The translations under genes were made by a program, and so were the position numbers. A DNA stretch of 11,581 nt from Armatimonadota bacterium. Lineage in GTDB: Bacteria > Armatimonadota > DTGP01 > JAHWJO01. Within the stretch, counting starts at the first letter, position 1. The number at the start of each line of letters is the position of its first letter. A model generated the notes under the pieces. The model saw only the letters and a list, made by a program, of their open reading frames with translations, was not told where the DNA came from and searched no databases. Location: positions 1-11,581 of the forward strand of contig JAHWJO010000091.1 in assembly GCA_019348365.1 (NCBI GenBank). Direction: 5' to 3'. Below are positions 5,779 to 11,581 of this stretch, piece after piece.

Positions 5779-7065
5779 TCACATCACCAGGAGGCGGGCC
5801 TGTTCCGACTCCGGGGCTGGAGTCGCCTCCGGCTCGGGCAGGGAATCGAACTCCAGCTTCACGACGAGCACGGTGTTGCACCGCTCGTTCACCGGCAGCT
5901 TCCGAATGCGAAGGCACGCCGTCTGATCGGTGTGCTCGCTCGGGACCAACTCCACCGCACACACCACTGGCTCTCCCGTGTTGATCAGCACTGCGCGCCG
6001 GGGCGCGACGGCGAGGGGCTTGAGCTTCACCGCATCGGAGAACGGATCTTTGTGCAGGTGGACGTACAGCGTGTCCCCGCGACGGGTCAGCAGGACGTTC
6101 CGGTTCGTGGTGAACGCCGGGGCTGGCTCGACCCCGACGAGCGATTCGCGTACGGCACGATACCAGTCGCCGATGCGCCGGAGGATCGCGGTGGCTTCCT
6201 CCGGGAGAGTCCCGTCCGCCTTCGGGCCGACGTTGAGCAGGTAGTTGGCCCCCCTTGCCAGGTACCGGTCGATGCTGCGGATCAGGTGCCGGTCGGTGTA
6301 GTAGTCCTCGTCGATCCGGTAGCCCCAGCTTTCCGTCCCGACCGACTGGCAGGCCTCGGTGGGAGTCGCGAACGCCGGGGCTTCGTCCGCACGCTTGTCG
6401 TAGTCTCGCTCGGGGGTGCCGAAGTCCCCCGCGTCGAAGCCCCGGTTGTTGATGAGGATCCCCGGCTGAAGCTCTCGGATCATCGCGTGGATTGAGGGAT
6501 CGACGTGCTGCTCCACGTTCATGTCCCACCAGAAGGCGTGGAGCTTGCCATACTGCGTGCAGAGCTCCCGGACCTGCGCCTTCAGGAAATCCAGGTATTT
6601 GTCGTGGTCGGGCTCGTCGCCGGGAAGGGGTCCGGGAAGCTCGTGGTGTCGGCCCTGGTTGGGGTAGTTCGGGTGGTGCCAGTCCACGATGGAGTAGTAG
6701 AGGCAGAGGGGGAAGTTCCGCCGGTGGCACGCCTCCGCGAGCATCCCGACGATGTCTTTCCCGTACGGCGTGTTCATCGTGTTGTAAGGAGTCTGCCGCG
6801 TGTCCCACAGGCAGAAGCCGTCGTGGTGCTTGGTGGTGAGGCAGACGTACTCCATCCCGACCTCTTCCGCGAGGTCCAGCCACGCATCGGGATCGTACGC
6901 CGTGGGATTCCACCGGGCGGCGAGCTTCGCGTACTCCTCGCGGGGGACGCGCCCCCGCCACTGGTGCTGCTCGTGCCAGCCGGGGATCGCGTACAGGCCC
7001 CAGTGCAGGAACAGTCCGAACCGCTTCTCGAAGAATGCATCCCGCCCGTCGCCGAATCGCCGCAT
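5779..7065 (-). CDS. Alpha-L-fucosidase, glycoside hydrolase family 29
   Basis: GH29 enzymes remove alpha-L-fucose with retention of configuration. The 428-residue protein has the family (beta/alpha)8-type catalytic domain at about 5-310: FGLFLHWGLYAIPG 16-29, LTTKHHDGFCLWDT 76-89, FWWDMN 178-183, INNRGF 205-210, GDFGTPER 213-220, SWGYR 246-250 and LLNVGPKADGTLP 276-288. By alignment in mind with the Thermotoga enzyme, Asp181 is the nucleophile and Glu219 the acid/base. A beta-rich C-terminal domain (about 315-408) and an acidic, Pro-rich tail follow. No signal peptide is seen, so it is likely cytoplasmic, unlike its two glycan-cutting neighbours. The start is ATG at 7065 with AAGGAGG close upstream. 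It begins 39 bases after the DUF1080 gene on the same strand, so the two are probably one operon. Linkage preference cannot be read from sequence. Confidence 0.92.
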   Translation of the reverse strand: MRRFGDGRDAFFEKRFGLFLHWGLYAIPGWHEQHQWRGRVPREEYAKLAARWNPTAYDPDAWLDLAEEVGMEYVCLTTKHHDGFCLWDTRQTPYNTMNTPYGKDIVGMLAEACHRRNFPLCLYYSIVDWHHPNYPNQGRHHELPGPLPGDEPDHDKYLDFLKAQVRELCTQYGKLHAFWWDMNVEQHVDPSIHAMIRELQPGILINNRGFDAGDFGTPERDYDKRADEAPAFATPTEACQSVGTESWGYRIDEDYYTDRHLIRSIDRYLARGANYLLNVGPKADGTLPEEATAILRRIGDWYRAVRESLVGVEPAPAFTTNRNVLLTRRGDTLYVHLHKDPFSDAVKLKPLAVAPRRAVLINTGEPVVCAVELVPSEHTDQTACLRIRKLPVNERCNTVLVVKLEFDSLPEPEATPAPESEQARLLVM

Positions 7066-7104
7066 ATCCCCTCCTTTCCGGCCCGGTCTCCTCCGTGGTC
7101 TGAA

Positions 7105-7860
7105 CTACCGATTCACCTTCCCGTCCTCGGGGGTCGGGAGAATCCAGATGTTGCGGTAGCGGACCCGGTTCCCGTGATCCTGCAGCAGGATCGGGCCGGG
7201 CCGGGAGTAGTCGTTCCCTTCCGGCGGGAGCCCGGCGGTGGTCGTCCGCGCGTCGAACTCCACGTTGTTATGGATGAGCACGCCGTTATGGAGGACGGTG
7301 ATCCGGCCCTTCTCGGTCTGCTTGCCGTCGGGGCCGATGCGGGGGGCGCGGTAGGCGATGTCGTAGGACTGCCAGCGTTCCGGTCGTTTGGAAGCGTTGC
7401 GGAGGGGGACCGCCACCTGGTAGATTCCCCCGGCCTCGTTGTCGCGCGGCGGCTGCCCGTACGAGTCGAGCACCTGGACTTCGATCCGCCCCTGGTTGTA
7501 CACGCCGCTGTTGGCGCGACCCTGTCCTTTGGCTTCGGCCATGAGCGGCAGCCAGAACTCGACGTGGAGCTGGTAATCCCTGAACTTCTCTTTCGTGAGG
7601 ATGTCCCCGTTGCCGGGCGCGACCTCGACGTAGCCGTTCTGCACCTTCCATCCGGCGGGCTGGCCGTTATTGCGGTTGACCCACTGGGAAAGGCTCTGGC
7701 CGTCGAACAGCATGGTCGCGCCTTTCGGGGCGGGGACGCGCGGCGCGTCGGTCGAATCCGGGTCGCCCGCGCGTGATGCGGCGTTCCCCGTCATGGGGAG
7801 GCAAAGGCCCAGCGCCGTCGCGCCCGCGAGACCGGTCATTAGCAGCGTTCTTCGGTCCAT
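7105..7860 (-). CDS. Tat-exported DUF1080 family protein (3-keto-disaccharide hydrolase type)
   Basis: DUF1080 is a concanavalin-like sandwich fold; characterised members hydrolyse 3-keto-glycosides. The 251-residue protein begins MDRRTLLMTG, a twin-arginine start followed by a hydrophobic stretch and a likely cut after GNAA (about residue 28). Family blocks: MLFDGQSLSQW 50-60, GWKVQNGYVEV 70-80, NSGVYNQGRIEVQVLDSYG 117-135, RWQSYDIAYRAPR 162-174, ITVLHNGVLIHN 187-198 and GPILLQDHGNRVRYRNIWI 222-240. The length is usual for single-domain members. The start is ATG at 7860 with GGAG eight bases before it. It is the first gene of the leftward operon with GH29 and faces GH95 across 141 bases. In this setting it may cut glycosides that were oxidised at C3 by a Gfo/Idh/MocA enzyme such as the one at 11263. 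That link is inference. Confidence 0.9.
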   Translation of the reverse strand: MDRRTLLMTGLAGATALGLCLPMTGNAASRAGDPDSTDAPRVPAPKGATMLFDGQSLSQWVNRNNGQPAGWKVQNGYVEVAPGNGDILTKEKFRDYQLHVEFWLPLMAEAKGQGRANSGVYNQGRIEVQVLDSYGQPPRDNEAGGIYQVAVPLRNASKRPERWQSYDIAYRAPRIGPDGKQTEKGRITVLHNGVLIHNNVEFDARTTTAGLPPEGNDYSRPGPILLQDHGNRVRYRNIWILPTPEDGKVNR

Positions 7861-8001
7861 GTTCAAAACTCCGTTTCCGGCAAAGGACTCCCCCATTCGA
7901 GGAGTCCGGGTGGAATTGGCTAAACTAGAGGAGCCGGGAACGGCATCGCATCCCGGTCCGTTGATCTCATGGTACTGACACCGGCGCATCCAGGAAAATT
8001 C
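7861..8001. promoter_or_regulatory. Divergent intergenic region with a palindromic operator candidate
   Basis: The 141 bases between the DUF1080 and GH95 starts must hold promoters for both sides. I see a 23-base palindrome, GGACTCC at 7885-7891 and GGAGTCC at 7901-7907, nine bases apart, suited to a dimeric repressor or a leader hairpin on the DUF1080 side. A second, weaker one is CCGGGA at 7934-7939 with TCCCGG at 7951-7956. No consensus -35/-10 pair stands out in either direction. No regulator gene is present in the window. Confidence 0.4.
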
Positions 8002-10422
8002 ATGAAATACACCCGAAGACGAGTCCTGAAAACGGCGGCGGCCACGCTCGCCGCCGGTTCCGTGGCCGAATCCGCGGCCCTCGCCGCAACCCGCGCGAAA
8101 TCTCGCCCGAAGGAGAAGATCTTGAACGAGTCGCCGGAAACCGATTCGGTGAAGACGGACGCCCTCCTCTGGTACCTGGAGCCCGCCGATCAATGGCTGG
8201 AAGCCCTGCCCCTCGGCAACGGGCGTCTGGGGGCGATGGTGTTCGGAGGGGTGCCGCTGGAGAAGCTCCAGCTCAACGAATACACCCTCTGGGCCGGAAG
8301 CCCCCACGATTACGCGAACCCTGGAGCCGTGGAAGCCCTCCCGGAAATCCGCCGCCTCGTCTTTGCCGGGGAGTGGGCGAAGGCCCAGGATCTCGCCAAC
8401 AAAGAGTTCATGAGCGTTCCCCTCCGGCAGGTGCCATACCAGACCGTCGGGAACCTGACCCTCGCCATGCCGGGCGGCGAGGCCGTTTCTGATTATCGCC
8501 GCGAGCTGGACCTGACATCGGCGGTCACCCGAACGACCTACGCCGCCGGGGGAGTCCGTTACACCCGCGAGGCGTTCGCCAGCGCGCCCGACGGAGTGAT
8601 CGTGATGCGGCTCACCGCGGACCAACCGGGGAAGATCGCCTTCACCGCCGCTTTCGACAGCCCGCAGAGCTCCACGGTCCGCACGAGCGGGAAAGAGACC
8701 CTCGTGCTGGAAGGGACGAGCGGCGATGCCAACGGGATTCCGGGCAGGGTCCGGTTCCAGGCGCTCGCGCGGGTCATGGCCGAGGGCGGCAGCGTCGAGG
8801 CCGACGGGGAGCGCCTGAAGGTTGCCGGGGCGGATGCCGTCACCCTGCTCGTCTCCATCGCCACCAGCCACCGGAATTACCGGGATGTCGGCGGCGACCC
8901 GGAAGCCCTCGCGCAGAAGTTTCTCAACGCCGCCGCGCGCAAGCCATACGAGCGGCTGCGGAAGTCGCACGTCGAGGATTACCGGAAGCTGTTCCGCCGC
9001 GTCTCGATCTCTCTGGGCTCCGCCGACCCCGCGCGGGATGCGGAAGCCCTCCGGCTCCCGACGAACGAGCGCGTCGTCGCCTTTGGGGAGGGGAAGGACC
9101 CGCAGCTCGCGGCGCTGCATTACCAGTTTGGCCGCTACCTCCTCATCTCCTGCTCCCGTCCGGGAGGCCAGCCCGCCACGCTTCAGGGTCTCTGGAACGA
9201 GAGCATGACTCCCCCGTGGGAGTCCAAGTACACCATTAACATCAATACAGAGATGAACTATTGGCCCGCCGGTCCGGCGAACCTGATCGAGTGCTACGAG
9301 CCGCTGTTCGGGATGATCGCCGACCTGTCGGAGTCGGGGCGCAGCACGGCGAAGGCGCACTACGGGGCCAAAGGCTGGGTCTGCCACCACAACACCGATC
9401 TCTGGCGGGGGACCGCGCCGGTGGACGGGGCGTTCTACGGCCTGTGGCCGACGGGCGGCGCGTGGCTCTGCAAGAGCCTGTGGGACCGGTACGAGTTCAC
9501 CCGCGACCGCACGGTCCTGAAGAAACATTACCCCTCGATGAAAGGCGCGGCGGAATTCTTCCTCGATACGCTGGTGGAACACCCGGAGAAGGGCTGGCTC
9601 GTGACGAACCCTTCCATCTCGCCGGAGAACGCCCACCATAAGAGCGTGAGCATCTGCGCGGGGCCGACCATGGACAACCAGATCCTCCGGGACCTCTTCG
9701 ACGCAGTAGCGGAAGCGTCCGAGATCCTGGGCGTGGACGCCGGATTCCGGGAGAAGGTCCGCGCCGCCCGGTCTCAACTGCCGCCGGACCAAATCGGGGA
9801 GCAGGGGCAGCTTCAGGAGTGGCTGGAGGACTGGGACGCGGAGGCGCCGGACCGGCATCATCGGCACGTCTCGCACCTGTACGGCCTCTTCCCCAGCGAC
9901 CAGATCACCCGGCGGGACACGCCGGAGCTGTTCGCGGCGGCCCGGAAGTCGCTGGAGTTGCGGGGCGACATGGCGACGGGGTGGAGCCTGGGGTGGAAGA
10001 TCAACCTCTGGGCCCGCCTGGAAGACGGCGACCGCGCCCACCGGCTCCTCACTCATCTGCTGTCGCCGGAGCGAACCGCGCCGAACCTGTTCGACCTGCA
10101 CCCGCCGTTCCAGATCGACGGGAATTTCGGGGCCGTCTCGGGCGTGACCGAGATGCTGCTCCAGAGCCACGGCGGCGAGATCCGCCTGCTGCCCGCGTTG
10201 CCGTCGGCGTGGCCCTCCGGCGCGGTGTCGGGGCTGCGGGCGCGCGGCGGTTTTGAGGTGGATCTGAAATGGAAAGAAGGGAGACTGGAGCGGGCGGTGA
10301 TCGCATCCCACGCGGGCTTGCCCTGCACAGTGCGCCTGGGCGAAACGGTAGCGACGTTTCCCACGCAGGCCGGAAAACGGTACAAACTCGATGCGACACT
10401 GAAGCCGACAAAGGCGGGATGA
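8002..10422 (+). CDS. Glycoside hydrolase family 95 (alpha-L-fucosidase or alpha-L-galactosidase), Tat-exported
   Basis: GH95 enzymes are inverting exo-hydrolases of terminal alpha-L-fucose or alpha-L-galactose. The 806-residue protein starts MKYTRRRVLK, a twin-arginine signal with a hydrophobic Ala-rich stretch to about residue 29. It continues with the N-terminal beta-sandwich (WLEALPLGNGRLGAMVFGG 65-83, LNEYTLWAG 91-99). The helical barrel follows: LQGLWNESMTPPWESKY 394-410, TININTEMNYWPA 411-423, NPSISPEN 536-543, HRHVSHLYGLFP 620-631 and HPPFQIDGNFG 700-710. By family analogy Asn413 and Asn415 assist Asp706 as base, and Glu542 is the acid. The residue two before the first Asn is Thr411, where Bifidobacterium AfcA has His. 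The start is ATG at 8002 with AGGAAAATTC before it; an ATG 33 bases upstream in frame would displace the signal. The stop overlaps the next gene by ATGA. Confidence 0.93.
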   Translation: MKYTRRRVLKTAAATLAAGSVAESAALAATRAKSRPKEKILNESPETDSVKTDALLWYLEPADQWLEALPLGNGRLGAMVFGGVPLEKLQLNEYTLWAGSPHDYANPGAVEALPEIRRLVFAGEWAKAQDLANKEFMSVPLRQVPYQTVGNLTLAMPGGEAVSDYRRELDLTSAVTRTTYAAGGVRYTREAFASAPDGVIVMRLTADQPGKIAFTAAFDSPQSSTVRTSGKETLVLEGTSGDANGIPGRVRFQALARVMAEGGSVEADGERLKVAGADAVTLLVSIATSHRNYRDVGGDPEALAQKFLNAAARKPYERLRKSHVEDYRKLFRRVSISLGSADPARDAEALRLPTNERVVAFGEGKDPQLAALHYQFGRYLLISCSRPGGQPATLQGLWNESMTPPWESKYTININTEMNYWPAGPANLIECYEPLFGMIADLSESGRSTAKAHYGAKGWVCHHNTDLWRGTAPVDGAFYGLWPTGGAWLCKSLWDRYEFTRDRTVLKKHYPSMKGAAEFFLDTLVEHPEKGWLVTNPSISPENAHHKSVSICAGPTMDNQILRDLFDAVAEASEILGVDAGFREKVRAARSQLPPDQIGEQGQLQEWLEDWDAEAPDRHHRHVSHLYGLFPSDQITRRDTPELFAAARKSLELRGDMATGWSLGWKINLWARLEDGDRAHRLLTHLLSPERTAPNLFDLHPPFQIDGNFGAVSGVTEMLLQSHGGEIRLLPALPSAWPSGAVSGLRARGGFEVDLKWKEGRLERAVIASHAGLPCTVRLGETVATFPTQAGKRYKLDATLKPTKAG

Positions 10423-11207
10423 TTATGGGATTGCTGGAGAACCGGGTGGCGTTCATCACGGGCGCGGCGAGCGGGATCGGAGAAGGGATGGCCCGGCGCT
10501 TTGCCCAGGAGGGCGCGCGCGTGGCGATAGCCGACGTGCAAACGGAGGACGGCGAGCGGGTCCGGGACGAGATCCTCGCGGAAGGAGCGGAAGCCCTCTA
10601 CCTGAATTGCGACGTGAGCGATCCGGACTCCGTCCAACAAGCCGTTGAAGCGACCGTGGAGCGGTTCGGGAAGCTCGATATCGTATGCGCCAACGCCGGG
10701 ATCAACGGGGTCTTCGCCCCCATCGAGGAGCTGAAGCCGGACGAGTGGGACCGAACCCTCGACATCAACCTCAAGGGGACCTACCTGACCGTCCATTTCA
10801 CTGTACCGCACCTGAAAAACGCCGGAGGCGGGAGCATCATCATCACCAGCAGCGTGAACGGGAACCGCTCCTTCGGCTACCCCGGAGCCTCGGCGTACAG
10901 CACCTCCAAGGCGGGGCAGGTCGCTTTCATGAAGATGATAGCGCTGGAGCTGGGCCGCCATCAGATTCGCTGCAACGCGGTCTGCCCCGGCGCGATCCAC
11001 ACCAACATCGACGAGCGCACGGAGCCGCACAACACCGAGAAGATCGGGATCGAGGTGGAGCTGCCAAAAGGCAGCCCCGCCGTGAACGAGGGGCAGGGGG
11101 AGCCGCTGGACGTGGCCGATACCTGCCTGTTCCTCGCTTCCGATCTGGGCCGGCACGTCTCCGGGGTGGAGATCTACGTGGACGGCGGCGCTTCGCTGCT
11201 GAGGTGA
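10419..11207 (+). CDS. Short-chain dehydrogenase/reductase (SDR), possibly an L-sugar dehydrogenase
   Basis: A classical SDR of 262 residues, cytoplasmic and NAD(P)-dependent. TGAASGIG 14-21 is the coenzyme loop and Asp39 at the end of strand 2 favours NAD. ANAG is at 91-94, catalytic Asn117 in NLKG, Ser144/Ser145, Tyr160 and Lys164 in YSTSK. The gap between the Ser pair and Tyr is two residues longer than usual (insertion near NGNRSFG). The C-terminal HVSGVEIYVDGGASL block is typical. The substrate is not readable from sequence. Because it is translationally coupled to GH95 (ATG at 10419 overlaps the TGA stop at 10420-10422), oxidation of L-fucose or L-galactose is a reasonable proposal; FabG-like or other sugar-alcohol activity is the alternative. 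ATG at 10425 (giving MGLLENRVAFITG) is an equally family-like start. Confidence 0.9.
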   Translation: MIMGLLENRVAFITGAASGIGEGMARRFAQEGARVAIADVQTEDGERVRDEILAEGAEALYLNCDVSDPDSVQQAVEATVERFGKLDIVCANAGINGVFAPIEELKPDEWDRTLDINLKGTYLTVHFTVPHLKNAGGGSIIITSSVNGNRSFGYPGASAYSTSKAGQVAFMKMIALELGRHQIRCNAVCPGAIHTNIDERTEPHNTEKIGIEVELPKGSPAVNEGQGEPLDVADTCLFLASDLGRHVSGVEIYVDGGASLLR

Positions 11208-11262
11208 GGGCGCTTTCGGCAGAGGGTTGAATATCTTGAACGTTCCACGAAAGGAGATCCGT

Positions 11263-11581
11263 ATGTCTCAAACCCCGGCGAAAGTCGGCATCCTCGGAAG
11301 CGGGGCCATCAGCGGCAAGTACCTGGAGAACTCCAAAAAGTTCGATGCGTTCGAGGTGGTCGCCTGCGCCGACGTCCGCCCCGAAGCCGCCCAATCCCGT
11401 GCGGAGGAGTACGGCGTGAGGGGCTGCGGCGTGGAGGAGCTGCTGGGTGATCCCGAAGTGGAGATCGTCATCAACCTCACGCCCCACCGGACCCACGGCG
11501 AAGTGGGCCTTCAGGTCCTCGACTCCGGCAAGCACGTCTACAACGAAAAGCCGCTGGCGGTGCCGCTGGAGCATGGGAAGC
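11263..11581 (+). CDS. Gfo/Idh/MocA family oxidoreductase, N-terminal part (runs off window)
   Basis: The first 106 residues of an NAD(P)-dependent sugar dehydrogenase are present. Seen: the Rossmann start KVGILGSGAISGKYL (7-21), Asp at the end of strand 2 in ACADVRPEA, the strand-4 VINLTPHRTHG, and the family's EKPLA near the end, whose Lys is the usual catalytic residue. Members oxidise sugars or inositols, often at C3, and some make the 3-keto-glycosides that DUF1080 enzymes cleave. The start is ATG at 11263 with AAGGAG six bases before it. It follows the SDR stop by 55 bases and is likely in the same operon as GH95 and SDR. The C-terminal substrate domain lies outside the window, so specificity cannot be stated. 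No signal peptide is seen. Confidence 0.92.
   Translation, partial: MSQTPAKVGILGSGAISGKYLENSKKFDAFEVVACADVRPEAAQSRAEEYGVRGCGVEELLGDPEVEIVINLTPHRTHGEVGLQVLDSGKHVYNEKPLAVPLEHGK

Noticed and set aside
7105..10311. A very long minus-strand open frame reaching across GH95 into the DUF1080 gene
   Set aside because: Only the last 251 codons are real (DUF1080 from ATG at 7860). The upstream part is antisense to GH95, and the signal peptide at 7860 marks the true start.

Overview
The window is GC-rich and densely coded. It holds nine protein genes (two of them cut by the window ends), no rRNA, tRNA, CRISPR or transposase gene, and a striking set of octamer-based repeats. The gene set is LTxxQ/Gly-rich secreted protein, DUF1080 hydrolase, GH29 and GH95 fucosidases, UxaE-type epimerase and Gfo/Idh/MocA dehydrogenase. 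Together with Tat-type signals and GTG/TTG starts behind good Shine-Dalgarno sites, this suggests a saprophytic, polysaccharide-degrading Gram-negative-type bacterium. Armatimonadota is my best guess, with Planctomycetota or Chloroflexota as alternatives. This is inference from gene content, not a database result.

Region 1-3180 (all minus strand) is a nucleotide-sugar block. A GalU-like nucleotidyltransferase comes first, then a UDP-glucuronate decarboxylase-like epimerase, then a mannose-1-phosphate guanylyltransferase that runs to the window edge. Together they would supply activated sugars (UDP-glucose, UDP-xylose, GDP-mannose) for surface polysaccharide. A perfect TATAAT box lies upstream of the GalU-like gene.

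Region 2197-3407 carries a repeat family built from the octamer TTGGGGAG / TTGGGAAA. One element is a perfect 40-bp inverted repeat between the galU-like and epimerase genes. The second is a nine-unit, perfectly phased tandem array with a degenerate mirrored partner, between the galU-like gene and uxaE. The repeat sequence supplies the stop codon of the galU-like gene and the first candidate codons of uxaE.

Region 3378-4871 holds a plus-strand tagaturonate epimerase (UxaE family), followed by a strong minus-strand intrinsic terminator that serves the converging genes.

Region 4872-11581 is a sugar-scavenging locus arranged around a divergent promoter region at 7861-8001. Leftward run a Tat-exported DUF1080 (3-keto-glycoside hydrolase family) protein, a GH29 alpha-L-fucosidase without signal peptide, and a secreted Spy/CpxP-like LTxxQ protein. 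Rightward run a Tat-exported GH95 enzyme, an SDR dehydrogenase that overlaps the GH95 stop by ATGA, and a Gfo/Idh/MocA dehydrogenase. My reading is release of L-fucose and/or L-galactose from plant or algal glycans, followed by oxidation. The GH95 has Thr where alpha-1,2-fucosidases carry His, which hints at L-galactosidase activity.

I did not find a clear undescribed defence or mobile system. The most unexplained structure is the octamer repeat family.
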